Assembly: GCA_021292105.1 (NCBI GenBank)
Contig: CM037865.1
Coordinates: 68,679,356-68,743,355, forward strand
Origin: Anadara kagoshimensis
Lineage: Eukaryota > Mollusca > Bivalvia > Arcoida > Arcidae
DNA: 64,000 bases
Reading direction: 5' to 3'
Both the position numbers and the translations under genes were made by a program. Below are positions 29,101 through 35,679 of the stretch, piece after piece. Position 1 is the first letter of the stretch, and each line of letters starts with the position of its first letter. Under the pieces are notes generated by a model, which saw nothing but the letters and a program-made list of their open reading frames with translations, searched no databases and had not been told where the DNA came from.

Positions 29101-32100
29101 TGTCTCTGGTCGAAAAATTGAGCAAACAGTTTAAATTTCTGGAACTTTACTAAAGTGTAAAGAATTAAATGTAATTACCTGGGCAATATCATGTAGTATC
29201 TTCACGTCAATAATAAGATTGTATACATGTCTATTAAAGGTTGCTATCTCACACTGCATTACACAAAATGATTTATCAGGATCTGCATCATTTATAAAGC
29301 CATTCTTCCCAGCACCAAATACTTCATTACAAGCCATCTCTACATATACCTGTAAACTGTAACAATGGTGAAATATCTGGTAAAAATCTTATACAAGCCA
29401 TCTCTACATATACTCGTAAACTGAAACAATGATGAAAAATTTAGTAACATTATTACACAAGCTATTGTCTTGAACCTTATTGGCTTCAAAATGGTTTATG
29501 TTCCATTTCAAGAAACAGGTGAGAATGGAACACTGTCGCAGTTCCTGGTGAATTTTTTGCAATTATATTTATTTTGAGTTAGAATTATTGCAGAAATGTA
29601 ACAGGTTACCTACATATAGATCTATGCATTCAGAAAATAACCTAAAACAACAATTTTAACATTGGAGACTGGATCCGATCTTGGGACTGACACACATTCT
29701 TATGGGGCTGTGACATAATAAACTCCAATATAAAATGTATAGACAAACTAGCATGAACTTGGTCTATGAAATTATTCTGGTTACTATATACTGTAAATAG
29801 ATAAACCAATTTATTATATAGCAATATATGCATCACATAGAAATTAAAGGATAAATTCCGAGGTGTTAGCGTGCAATATATATCGATATTTGCACACAAA
29901 CTTTGTTGCAGTTCGAGATTTCCCAAATCAATTTTTTCATATTGCACGCTTTGCCACATGACACTGTCATTTATGACGTCATACGATTGTTGTTACATGG
30001 CTGACGATGTCATGATTGTGTTGTTGTTGTATTGCACTAGTTCTTATATCTGTATACAAGAACTAGTGCAATATTTATGTATTGTAGGAAAAAATTGTAT
30101 TTTGAGATGAAATATTAGTGGGAAGTAAACAAAGTTTATTTTGCTATATAATAAAAGGGTTATTGAACTGATATTGTGAAATATTGTCCCTCTTTGACTC
30201 AAAATTTCCACTAGCAAACCCGTGCAAATGTCGAGTCAGCTCTGGAAAATATTTCACAATATCAGTTCAATAACCCTATAATACTGTATATATATATGTC
30301 TTACTTCTTCTTTTCCTTGTTGTGACATTTTGTTAATATAAATGAATTCTTCTCTTTCTCATTATTCAAACCCTGAAAATATGTTAATTTAATATTAAAG
30401 TACAATATTAGGTTATGTATGAAATTGTTACAGTCAATCATATTTGCAAATTCTAAAACATTTTCCTACTGATTTAGGTAGCAGTTACTTTTGAGGTACA
30501 AATTAAAGAATCAATCAATCAGTATATTTTTCTTTTAAATTTTAACCATTTTACAAGACAAAGAACATATGCATACATGTAATCAACTAGTGGGGAAAAG
30601 GGCATACTCAGAATTGGCTATAATCCCACCACCACTACCTCTACACATGCCCCAACCCATCAAAAAACAAACATTGAAAAATAGGTGAAAAAATCTTAAC
30701 CACACATACTTCTGAAATATTTATATATTACTAAAGGAGTGACTAAAATATGTAAACCTCATAATTATGTGAATTACATCTATACTAACTACCATATAAA
30801 ATTATTTTATTTAGCAAACCTAACCTGACATGGTTCGCCATCCATCCATACCAAAGCTTCAGAATGAGAGTTCCATAAAAAATGTACTTCTTGACCACTC
30901 CAACTGTCTGGTATATCAATGTCCACTCTAAACCAATGGGTTGACCAACTGACAAAAATCCAATATTATTGATTGGAATTCAAATAGAGTTCTACATGTT
31001 CTTATTACGGGGTATAAATGTTAGTAACTTTTGTTGTCAATTATTAAAAGTCAAAATATTTGAATATTTTTTCCTATGAACAGCTATGAATCTTTAAAAA
31101 TAACATGTGAATTGTAAACATTTTTAGGAAAGATGGAAACATATGCAATAAAATAATAGGATATATGTCCAAGAATACATCATATTTAAAGTACAGTAAA
31201 ACCTTGTTATAATGCCCCTCAATAACTGCCACCTCGCTTATCACCACACTATTTTGAAGTCCCAAAATCCATTTTGTTTATGATTTTCTTTATCCGCCTC
31301 CCCCAATTCATCACCAAACCCCTTTGTAACACCAAAATTTGACTGAACAAATGGTGGCGATAAATCGAGGTTTTACTGTACCACAAAAATGATCCAGCAT
31401 ATATCACATACCACATGACAAATAACTATTTATAAAATAAGGTAATTTTCCAATGTCTTTATGAACTTGCAAAGTATAATGGACTGTCTCAAATTTTTGC
31501 ACAAAAGACTTTGCCCAGAAAATTATCTTATTTCTTATATTTACAATACTTATAAAAATTACTTTTATTGCCGTCTCACATTTTCCATGTTAATTTCAAA
31601 ACACTTTTGAAATTGGTCATCTCCTATCAGTCAATGAGAGCATTTGACATCTGACATCATCACTTTAGTGCGTGGAACAATGTCTCTATGAAGTTGCAAA
31701 GTATAGTCGATGTCAAATACTTTACTGAAGCAAAGATATTGCAATGGTAAATCTAAATTTGTCAGGAATTTACATGATAAAAAGTGGAGGTACAGAAACA
31801 ATCACAACCTAACTATCACTCAAGACTGATGACAAATGAATGGAGTGAAAACGAATAAATGTGTTTTACGTCCCAGGCAAGATTCTGTCACTTATATCTT
31901 ATAGGTGGTCAGTACTGAGATGATGGGGAAAACTAGAGTGCCACAAATTAACCATCACTTTTGGCAAGAGAACTGACTAACTTTATCACACTTACATGAA
32001 CTGTCCAGAGTGGGATTTTACCTAGGCATTGAGAGGCGCTAATGATCAGTTAAGTAGTTGACCAGGATGGGACATAAATAGGACCAAGGTCACTTACGTT

Positions 32101-32953
32101 GGTCCAAATGGCATTCCTAATATAAATCGTTCATACACTGCATTTTTAGCTTCTTTATATGATATTCTATCTGGAGCACTGTAATAATTAACAGACTCAA
32201 GTTGAACTGGCTGGCCATATAATCTGTAACATAAACAAAATAAACTTCTCTGAAGAACTGTAGGGTTACTTTCTCCAAATGAAATGTCTACTAAGATGAT
32301 CTGACAAACTGAGACATATTTTGATGATCTCATATTTATTTTGATAAATTTCATAAATTTGTTAATTGAAATTCATCAAAATCTAACGTGCAATTGTTTA
32401 CAGCTTTATTTGTGTGTTTATTTTCATGTTTTGCAAGTCTGCATATCCAAAGAGGAGGTACTCCCTAAAAATGAAAAAAGTGACTGACCAATCTAGTGAA
32501 TTCGTGAAATTGTGAGCACCTTTGTAAACAATATTTATTGCAAATAAATTGTGTGGTAGGACCCCCGCTTAAAAGTTATATCTCAAGAAAGGTGACCTTC
32601 TGACTATCTCAATAAAGGTCACTTTCTCAATATCTCACAAGAAAAGTCCCTTTCTCACAATCACAAGAAAAGTCACCTTCTCACTTTCTCAAGAAAGGTC
32701 ACTTTCTCACTATTTCAAGAAAAGTCACCTAACTATTTAGAAAGGTTACCTTAACATCAGAGGTATAATACAATAAATTGCTATCCATTTTATTTTATTT
32801 TTTTAATACAAAAAGCAGGTGCCATGTAACAGGAAGCATATTGTATTTTTATTACCTGCTTCTAAGATTGACATCAGTGAAGTATGTGTCTGATATAAAC
32901 TTGTCAGCCCTCTCTAATGTGGTACGCTTGTGTTTAAGTACTATATGGTCCAT
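5003..32953 (-). CDS. MAN2C1: Cytosolic alpha-mannosidase 2C1 (GH38), 29 coding exons
   Basis: MAN2C1 is the cytosolic metal-dependent alpha-mannosidase that trims free oligosaccharides released from misfolded glycoproteins. Coding exons in transcript order: 32953-32856, 32223-32098, 30948-30825, 30372-30305, 29356-29179, 28536-28439, 28057-27966, 27255-27149, 26443-26333, 25207-25115, 24621-24505, 23972-23877, 23053-22962, 21986-21933, 21246-21120, 20429-20258, 19695-19665, 19230-19066, 18701-18608, 18344-18255, 17631-17527, 17249-17180, 16534-16448, 15662-15519, 15272-15163, 14355-14276, 7447-7296, 6429-6326, 5129-5003. Phases agree at every junction except around exons 16-17 (two missing bases) and 18-19 (donor uncertain). 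With the two bases allowed for, the sum is 1,038 codons. Seen: GHAHIDTAWLW with predicted zinc ligands His258 and Asp260, [10 protein letters not shown] with predicted nucleophile Asp370, and NQFHD with the last zinc His near 575. There is no signal peptide, which fits a cytosolic enzyme. Read literally, the frame ends after about 593 residues. Confidence 0.93.
6326..6429 (-). CDS. MAN2C1: MAN2C1 exon 28
   Basis: Encodes [20 protein letters not shown], matching the family SLVLRLYEAHGS block. Confidence 0.9.
7296..7447 (-). CDS. MAN2C1: MAN2C1 exon 27
   Basis: Encodes [20 protein letters not shown] and [13 protein letters not shown], matching GSFQDAGVIQAAYSLNFPL and VVLETVK. It is separated from exon 26 by the gene's largest intron (6.8 kb). 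Confidence 0.93.
7500..7765 (+). repeat. Dispersed repeat R3 (intron 27 copy 1)
   Basis: It is homologous to 12,597-12,893 in the same orientation. Shared blocks include 'accaagttt', 'gtgcttc.tagttttggaga' and a closing 'agaaggatggatggatgg'-type stretch followed by 'cctctttctt'. Confidence 0.6.
8490..8780 (-). repeat. Dispersed repeat R1, inverted copy
   Basis: On the minus strand it carries the family landmarks: the 'cttacctttccggagcaccc' core, 'gaagttcatgtg' (seen reversed), the 'caaagtttttactttgctt' block and 'atggattagtatgtttg'. It lies in MAN2C1 intron 26-27. Confidence 0.65.
9072..10352 (+). repeat. 71-bp minisatellite, about 18 copies
   Basis: The unit runs from 'cacctctctgagatatacca' to 'ttttctgtaactctagg' and is repeated with a few point variants (cggtgag / gggcgag / cggcgag / cagtgag). 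It lies in the 6.8-kb MAN2C1 intron. Each unit contains ACGGTGAGT and CTGTAACTCTAG, which look like a splice donor and acceptor on the plus strand. Confidence 0.95.
11000..11240 (+). repeat. tRNA-derived SINE, degenerate
   Basis: It has a box-B-like 'gggtttgatcc' at about 11,054 after an A-box-like 'catggccaagttgtac', followed by 'cactcgggact', matching other SINE copies near 54.3 and 27.4 kb. It lies in a MAN2C1 intron. Confidence 0.45.
12597..12893 (+). repeat. Dispersed repeat R3 (intron 27 copy 2) with Helentron-like 5' end
   Basis: It is homologous to 7,500-7,765. The left end 'aacaataggcccaagagg' followed by 'gctcacctga' matches the left end of the element at 47,015, which suggests a related mobile family with a different interior. 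Confidence 0.5.
13120..13275 (+). repeat. Dispersed repeat R1
   Basis: Contains 'agctaaacaggaggtgctta', 'gggagttcacatgt', 'caaagtttttactttgctt' and 'atggattagtatgtttg', the R1 landmarks in plus orientation. Confidence 0.65.
13715..13722. promoter_or_regulatory. Palindromic CRE (TGACGTCA) near two CCAAT boxes
   Basis: The full 8-bp CRE lies at 13715-13722, with CCAAT at about 13,730 and 13,766. It is intronic in MAN2C1 and no function is shown. A second TGACGTCA lies at 29974-29981. Confidence 0.3.
14276..14355 (-). CDS. MAN2C1: MAN2C1 exon 26
   Basis: Encodes [20 protein letters not shown] then AIMPHT, matching LLRAPKAPD and HEFTYALMPH. Confidence 0.93.
15163..15272 (-). CDS. MAN2C1: MAN2C1 exon 25
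   Basis: Encodes [20 protein letters not shown] then YG, matching [18 protein letters not shown]. Confidence 0.95.
15519..15662 (-). CDS. MAN2C1: MAN2C1 exon 24
   Basis: Encodes [20 protein letters not shown] and [11 protein letters not shown]. It matches KFLKVEFP and [19 protein letters not shown]. The donor is GAG|GTCAGT. Confidence 0.95.
16448..16534 (-). CDS. MAN2C1: MAN2C1 exon 23
   Basis: Encodes [20 protein letters not shown] then CPYLKFSTE, the family QEVVLDVGCPYVRF block. Confidence 0.88.
17180..17249 (-). CDS. MAN2C1: MAN2C1 exon 22
   Basis: Encodes [20 protein letters not shown], in phase with exons 21 and 23. Confidence 0.85.
17527..17631 (-). CDS. MAN2C1: MAN2C1 exon 21
   Basis: Encodes [20 protein letters not shown] then DYHLET, one of the most conserved C-terminal blocks. 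Confidence 0.94.
18255..18344 (-). CDS. MAN2C1: MAN2C1 exon 20
   Basis: Encodes [20 protein letters not shown] then IELYVQGSE, the family LDNGxIxVxxDxxGRL region. Confidence 0.85.
18608..18701 (-). CDS. MAN2C1: MAN2C1 exon 19
   Basis: Encodes [20 protein letters not shown] and KRVCIF. It matches the family VPSMGYxP strand of the C-terminal domain. The donor CAG|GTATAC is chosen by phase over an AGG|GTATGT 14 bases earlier. Confidence 0.82.
19044..19230 (-). CDS. MAN2C1: MAN2C1 exon 18, 3' end uncertain
   Basis: Encodes [20 protein letters not shown] and [19 protein letters not shown]. Two donors are possible. CT|GTAACA at 19044 leaves the wrong phase for exon 19. AAAC|GTGCAA at 19066 is a weaker site but keeps the frame and gives a whole-codon total. 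The feature span uses the longer option. Confidence 0.7.
19665..19695 (-). CDS. MAN2C1: MAN2C1 exon 17 (31-base microexon)
   Basis: Encodes [10 protein letters not shown] plus one base, joining in phase to DIEKSG of exon 18 (family CHYEDIRSHG). In the unrepaired frame inherited from exon 16 it contains the stop. Confidence 0.8.
20258..20429 (-). CDS. MAN2C1: MAN2C1 exon 16, third zinc-ligand exon, frameshifted
   Basis: Encodes [16 protein letters not shown] to [10 protein letters not shown], then should continue into the family LLLNQFHD-(3 residues)-GS block. Two single bases are missing relative to that frame, one near 20,303-20,309 and one near 20,279-20,286, just before and just after the codons for NQFHD. 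All the expected residues are readable across three frames. Literal translation continues out of frame into exon 17 and meets TAA at 19667-19669. This could be an assembly error or a real lesion. Confidence 0.85.
20820..21015 (-). repeat. tRNA-derived SINE, inverted
   Basis: On the minus strand the head reads 'ccttggtggcttaagaatca' with box B 'ggtttaaatcc'. It lies in MAN2C1 intron 15-16. Confidence 0.5.
21061..21160. repeat. MAN2C1: Exon-15 edge duplication
   Basis: Plus 21,061-21,090 repeats 21,115-21,160 with an internal shortening. Read on the minus strand, the copy gives LELYNGT then a stop before a GTTTGTT donor, against [13 protein letters not shown] before GTTTGTTT in the real exon. 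Confidence 0.55.
21120..21246 (-). CDS. MAN2C1: MAN2C1 exon 15
   Basis: Encodes [20 protein letters not shown], the family [16 protein letters not shown] signature. The donor is AAG|GTTTGT, weaker than its neighbours. A shortened copy of the exon end and donor lies at 21,061-21,090. Confidence 0.92.
21470..21870. other. Intron segment of different composition, unrecognised
   Basis: It is less AT-rich than its surroundings, with both strands open for 60-130 codons. No family recognised on either strand. It may be a dispersed-repeat piece, but no second copy is in the window. Confidence 0.25.
21933..21986 (-). CDS. MAN2C1: MAN2C1 exon 14
   Basis: A 54-base exon encoding [17 protein letters not shown]. 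It closes the barrel region. Confidence 0.88.
22454..22553 (-). repeat. Near-perfect 47-bp-arm hairpin
   Basis: The arms 22,454-22,500 and 22,507-22,553 are reverse complements at 46 of 47 positions around a 6-base loop. The single mismatch is C/A on the plus strand but G/U in minus-strand RNA, so in MAN2C1 pre-mRNA all 47 pairs form. The arms are GC-richer (gtggcgcgtgcc) than the flanks. Confidence 0.92.
22962..23053 (-). CDS. MAN2C1: MAN2C1 exon 13
   Basis: Encodes [20 protein letters not shown] then GHGP, the family (F/Y)LFG.GDGGGGP block. Confidence 0.92.
23145..23510 (+). repeat. tRNA-derived SINE
   Basis: The head is 'gcagtggcctaatggataag' (A-box-like) with 'gagttcaagcc' as box B, followed by 'acactcagacc', and a 3' part ending 'gccacgttaagcaacattca'. 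It lies in MAN2C1 intron 12-13. The 99-codon ORF over it is not a gene. Confidence 0.65.
23877..23972 (-). CDS. MAN2C1: MAN2C1 exon 12
   Basis: Encodes [20 protein letters not shown] then [12 protein letters not shown], near-identical to the family HHTFFWEGLDGS block. Confidence 0.95.
24295..24420 (-). repeat. SINE remnant
   Basis: 'tttggcaagcaaactgacaa' and 'tcacactt' match the inverted SINE at 31,855-32,085. The promoter boxes are lost. Confidence 0.35.
24505..24621 (-). CDS. MAN2C1: MAN2C1 exon 11, nucleophile exon
   Basis: Encodes [20 protein letters not shown] and [16 protein letters not shown]. The Asp of LPDTFGYS (residue 370) corresponds to the GH38 catalytic nucleophile, which is also a zinc ligand. 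Confidence 0.95.
25115..25207 (-). CDS. MAN2C1: MAN2C1 exon 10
   Basis: Encodes [20 protein letters not shown], completing WVEMDGN..SGE, a substrate-site signature of the GH38 barrel. Confidence 0.93.
25372..25959. mobile_element. 588-bp non-autonomous inverted-repeat element
   Basis: The ends are inverted: left 'gcattacatttgcacaaat', right (reversed) 'gcattacatttgcgcaaat'. A direct repeat 'ccctttttac' flanks both sides (25362-25371 and 25960-25969), consistent with a 9-10-bp target-site duplication. Several TTGCGCAA-type palindromes lie inside near the left end. There is no transposase ORF. The superfamily is uncertain. Confidence 0.7.
26100..26215 (+). repeat. Dispersed repeat R1, partial
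   Basis: Contains 'gaaagttcatgtg', 'tttgcttctggattg' and 'atggattagtatgtttg'. It lies in MAN2C1 intron 9-10. Confidence 0.55.
26333..26443 (-). CDS. MAN2C1: MAN2C1 exon 9
   Basis: Encodes [20 protein letters not shown] and [13 protein letters not shown] of the catalytic barrel. Confidence 0.93.
26943..27025. mobile_element. TA-flanked MITE, family T2
   Basis: The ends CAGTGGAACCTGCCTTAA and (reversed) CAGTCAAACCTGTCTATTAA are flanked by TA on both sides, as in Tc1/mariner-type MITEs. Other copies are at 49,044 and 54,535. Confidence 0.6.
27149..27255 (-). CDS. MAN2C1: MAN2C1 exon 8
   Basis: Encodes [17 protein letters not shown], then [19 protein letters not shown], directly continuing the HIDT motif as in all family members. 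Confidence 0.93.
27349..27560 (+). repeat. tRNA-derived SINE
   Basis: Head 'ggcctaggtggcaacatga', box B 'cgttcaaatcc', then 'cactcagacgg' and 'ctcaagtttcctccac'. It lies in MAN2C1 intron 7-8. Confidence 0.55.
27880..27991. repeat. MAN2C1: 56-bp tandem duplication of exon-7 3' end and donor
   Basis: A 23-base block is identical at 27,896-27,918 and 27,952-27,974 (period 56), and similarity extends on both sides. On the minus strand the intronic copy reads ATGGGTCATGCCCAC (MGHAH) before its own CAG|GTAAAG donor, paralleling MGHAHIDT of the real exon. Confidence 0.85.
27966..28057 (-). CDS. MAN2C1: MAN2C1 exon 7, first zinc-ligand exon
   Basis: Encodes [19 protein letters not shown]. In GH38 the His and Asp of HID bind the catalytic metal (His258 and Asp260 here). 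The 3' end and donor (GACACAG|GTAAAG) are tandemly duplicated into the next intron; see the repeat at 27,880-27,991. Confidence 0.93.
28439..28536 (-). CDS. MAN2C1: MAN2C1 exon 6
   Basis: Encodes [19 protein letters not shown], matching family SFQALYTANQMVN. It links the N-terminal domain to the catalytic domain. Confidence 0.88.
29179..29356 (-). CDS. MAN2C1: MAN2C1 exon 5
   Basis: Encodes [20 protein letters not shown] and later [17 protein letters not shown], matching family YVEVACNGLLGAGK. The first ~25 bases and the acceptor are duplicated just upstream at 29,389-29,450. Confidence 0.9.
29331..29455. repeat. MAN2C1: ~60-bp tandem duplication of exon-5 start and acceptor
   Basis: 'acaagccatctctacatata' occurs at about 29,331 and 29,392 with similar flanks. 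The upstream copy (minus strand) has a TTTCAG acceptor followed by codons for VYVEMAC. Confidence 0.85.
29866..29950. repeat. Short inverted-repeat element
   Basis: 'agcgtgcaatat' (29,866-29,877) is inverted at 29,939-29,950. It lies in MAN2C1 intron 4-5, beside two further palindromes. Confidence 0.45.
30031..30072. repeat. 15-bp-arm palindrome
   Basis: 'attgcactagttctt' is perfectly inverted around a 12-base centre. Confidence 0.75.
30156..30277. mobile_element. 122-bp foldback MITE
   Basis: The outer 30 bases 'agggttattgaactgatatt...' are perfectly inverted, and the inner part is imperfectly inverted (ttgactc / gagtcag). Confidence 0.75.
30305..30372 (-). CDS. MAN2C1: MAN2C1 exon 4
   Basis: A short exon encoding [20 protein letters not shown]. 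The donor is GAA|GTAAGA. The frame fixes the next acceptor as TTACAG|TTTACAG rather than the TTTACAG|GTATATG seven bases further on. Confidence 0.8.
30825..30948 (-). CDS. MAN2C1: MAN2C1 exon 3
   Basis: Encodes [13 protein letters not shown] and [12 protein letters not shown]. It matches the N-terminal beta-domain of the family (W-FRV... and LVWRDGEP). Confidence 0.88.
31194..31378. mobile_element. TA-flanked MITE, family T1
   Basis: Begins CAGTAAAACCTTGTTATAAT and ends (reversed) CAGTAAAACCTCGATTTATC, flanked by TA. It is 185 bp. A homologous 184-bp copy lies at 52,915-53,098. It lies in MAN2C1 intron 2-3. Confidence 0.8.
31850..32085 (-). repeat. tRNA-derived SINE, inverted, degenerate
   Basis: The right part has 'gtgggattttacctaggcat' (degraded box B, reversed) and the left part 'gtgttttacgtcccaggcaa', the reversed SINE 3' region. 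It lies in MAN2C1 intron 2-3. Confidence 0.45.
32098..32223 (-). CDS. MAN2C1: MAN2C1 exon 2
   Basis: Encodes [20 protein letters not shown] and then MPFGPT, part of the N-terminal domain. The donor is CCAAC|GTAAGT. Confidence 0.85.
32578..32752. repeat. ~27-bp tandem repeat, about 6 copies
   Basis: The unit is like 'aagaaaggtcactttctcac' plus 7 bases, imperfect. It lies about 100 bases downstream of the MAN2C1 first coding exon. Confidence 0.75.
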
Positions 32954-32974
32954 GGTGAAGCTATACTTCTATTT
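32856..32974 (-). CDS. MAN2C1: MAN2C1 exon 1 (first coding exon)
   Basis: The ATG is at 32953 and opens [19 protein letters not shown], which matches the family N-terminus (LKHxRTTLER). The exon begins at a TTTTCAG acceptor (32,975-32,981), so a 5' UTR exon lies upstream. The donor is CAG|GTAATA. Confidence 0.85.
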
Positions 32975-32990
32975 CTGAAAATATTGGAAA

Positions 32991-33325
32991 AAAGAGTTGA
33001 GTTGAGTAATGGTGTTCAACGTCCAGTCAAGAATATTTCAATTATATTGAGATGTTGCCAGCTATAAGCGAAATGCAGAAATTTTTCCTGTGAGTTGCAC
33101 TAATAGCATTATACAGCAGAATTTTTTATGGTGCCTCACTTACAATGACATGGGACCTCATTTATTTTAAGTTCCAGTTTAAGTTGACTTTCATTTCATA
33201 ATGCTGAGTACTTATTGAAAGAACAGTCACTGCCCACTTTCAAGTATTGGATCAGACCCCATCAGGGTTTGAACCCATGACCACCCACTTGTGGAGCGAG
33301 CACTCTACTAACATGACTAACTGAG
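32991..33325 (-). repeat. tRNA-derived SINE, inverted full-length copy
   Basis: On the minus strand it runs from 'gttagtcatgttagtagagt' through box B 'gggttcaaaccc' to 'ggacgttgaacaccattact', matching the copy at 59,769-60,096 end to end. Confidence 0.8.
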
Positions 33326-33358
33326 GTTGAAAACAGGAACCAAGTTATTTAATGTTAA

Positions 33359-33692
33359 CCCTCTTGCTGCCAAATGGACATATGTGTACTTTACTGGCTG
33401 CCTGCCACACAGACACATATCTCTTGGTTAACTCTTGGTTAAAAGACTAAGAAATACTTATAATCTTTTTTGTAAAGTAAACAAAAATGCAAAAATGTTG
33501 ACTATTGAGATTAAGTCTGTCATAAACTAATGATGACATATGACTATTAAGTCTGTCATAAACTAATGATGACATATGACTACAAACACATATGAAGTCA
33601 TAACATATTGTTGACGTCATATCACTGCACATTGTGAACTTCAATTTGGCACTGCCAACACAGTTTTGAAAATTAATTTGACAGCAAGAGGG
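33359..33692. mobile_element. piggyBac-type MITE with TTAA flanks
   Basis: The ends CCCTCTTGCTGCCAAAT and (reversed) CCCTCTTGCTGTCAAAT match at 16 of 17 bases and are directly flanked by TTAA on both sides (33355-33358, 33693-33696). TTAA duplication and CCCT ends are hallmarks of piggyBac elements. It is 334 bp with no ORF. Inside, a ~37-bp unit is duplicated (33,512-33,583). It lies in the MAN2C1 5' UTR intron. Confidence 0.85.
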
Positions 33693-34193
33693 TTAAACGC
33701 ACTGAGCACAACTAATTCAATTACATCATCATATGAATTTAAAACTTTACTTATATGATGTTTCTGCATTAATATTAGGGGTGGGTATTGGGAAGAAAAC
33801 ATATTGCAATATATTGCCAAGTTTCTAAATGCTTGAATGAGCAACACCGAAACATTGAGACTTTGAAATAAGCAAGAGGTTTTAAAATATTTTATTTTTA
33901 TTTTTTTTATCAGATTTTTTTAAATTAATTTTTACATTATAAAGTAAAATATCAAAAGCATTTTGATTGGGATTATTGCACAAAGTTTGAAATTCGCCAT
34001 ATAATTAACCAAGTGTTGCATTGCAGGTTAGATTAAGTGAATCAAGGTGCTCCAGACAAGGAGGAATGTAACAGTTTGATTTCTCCAAAATATTTAGCTA
34101 AGATAAACTGACATCAGGTGCTGAATGCTGCATATTCATTGTCTATCTCATCTAGAATTAATATTCAAAACTGTTTACATCGACATGACTTAC

Positions 34194-34310
34194 CAAGCTT
34201 TATAATTGGGACTCTTCCTCACGTCCAAGTTGCAGGCATTCCGTAGCTGTACATCACAACAGGAAGTGACAGCCGCATAGGCTATTGGAGTTATTTCCCC
34301 TTATACGCTC
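34194..34310 (-). promoter_or_regulatory. MAN2C1: Putative MAN2C1 5' UTR exon and promoter region
   Basis: The minus strand carries a strong donor CTTG|GTAAGT at 34194 that can splice to the acceptor before the first coding exon. Immediately upstream, plus-strand 34,259-34,268 reads acaggaagtg, an ETS-family site common in housekeeping promoters. The transcription start was not determined, so the exon's upstream limit is approximate. Confidence 0.45.
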
Positions 34311-34439
34311 AAATGTACACCAGATATTTCTACTAAGCAAGTATCACTTATGATTAAAGTAACCAGTTATTAACCATAGTAATAATACAGCTGTCCATGG
34401 TCACCACAAAAAAGTAAATACTGACAAATTTAGTCAAAA

Positions 34440-34800
34440 CACATTTTTTCAGGAGGGAAGTGAGACCGGGTGCTCCGGAAGGGTAAGCACCTGCTGTAAA
34501 TAGCTAGCTACACCCGGCTACGTGTTTGATCAAAATTGAGAATGACAGAAACATGGGACTATGGGACGTCAAATATATCCAGGATAATCTCGGATGCAAA
34601 CACAGCACACTTATCAAAAATGCAATGAAAACCATAAAACTTTGATAAGCCAAGACTTGCAATATCCACGAGTCCACAATTTATTTGTAAGCAGCATGTT
34701 TCGTTGTATAACGTCCATGTTTTTGGAACAAACTCTACCATATGGTATTAGTGTGAAACAAATGTACCATACTCAGGTATGTCGCTTCTAGGGATATTAA
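34440..34800 (-). repeat. Dispersed repeat R1, inverted
   Basis: 'gggtgctccggaagggtaag' core followed by 'tagctagctacacccggcta' and 'gggacgtcaaatatatccag', all shared with the copy at 8,490-8,780. Confidence 0.7.
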
Positions 34801-35400
34801 TTAGTGAAACACAAACATACTATATTATCCATGTCCAAATCACAATCCAAAAGCAAATTAAAAGATTTGAAACTGACAAATTAGGTCAAACACGCGAACT
34901 TCCGCCAGGTGAGGCCGGGTGTTCCAGAAAGGTACGCGTCTCCCGTTTGGATAGCTACACCGCCACGTTTGTAATCAAAACTGAGAGTAAAACTGAACTA
35001 TGTGACGTCTAATATATCAAGGGTAATCTTGGACATAAAGACATCATACTTATCAACAATTTTGTAACGACGGGCATAAAGCTTTTGAGGGTCCTAATAA
35101 GCTTATGCTTGCAATATATTTGCGTCAACAGTTTATGCTGTCTATAAACTTGCTTCGTTATGCAAAATTCCCGTAACAGGAACTAGCTCTATTATATACT
35201 TCCTAATGCCTGTGTTACCAGGAAGGTCCATATGCCACCGACAACACTCCTTCATCTAGTTCTGTGTTAGTCTGACCAGATCTTGTCATTTGTACCTGCC
35301 CCATAGCGTATTAATTGTGAAACAAATACAACATAAACAGGATAAGCAGGTATATTGCTTCAAAGAAAAGGAAGGTTAAGAGTAGCAACATTGAAGCCAT
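34800..35400 (-). repeat. Dispersed repeat R1, inverted, long copy
   Basis: A second tandem copy in the same orientation. 'ggccgggtgttccagaaagg', 'gacgtctaatatatcaaggg' and 'gcttatgcttgcaatata' parallel the preceding copy. Confidence 0.65.
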
Positions 35401-35679
35401 CACGTTTGTCATACAACTGCAAGCTGATCGCGGGGTCATGATTGAGGTACAAGTCTAAATATGAAACAGAACTTTAAGAATTAGCCACATCTTATATTTC
35501 AAGTTAATAAGGTTCACATAGTCTTCAAGTTTAGGACTACTAAAAGATATATATCTATTTAGACTGAGTTGATTTTGCGGGTTTTCTCTCCAGATTTAAT
35601 AAGATTCTGCATAAATAATGCTTTATATTTAAATACAAATCAGCAAGCAACGGGACACAAACTGTGCACTATTGATATC

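Noticed and set aside
28894-29121. 75-codon plus-strand ORF
   Set aside because: It is antisense within a MAN2C1 intron, with no family match and no splice context.
29356-29357. Exon 5 starting at TTTACAG|GTATATG
   Set aside because: It would give a stop codon after three residues; the acceptor seven bases earlier keeps the frame and adds NLQ, as expected before VYVE.
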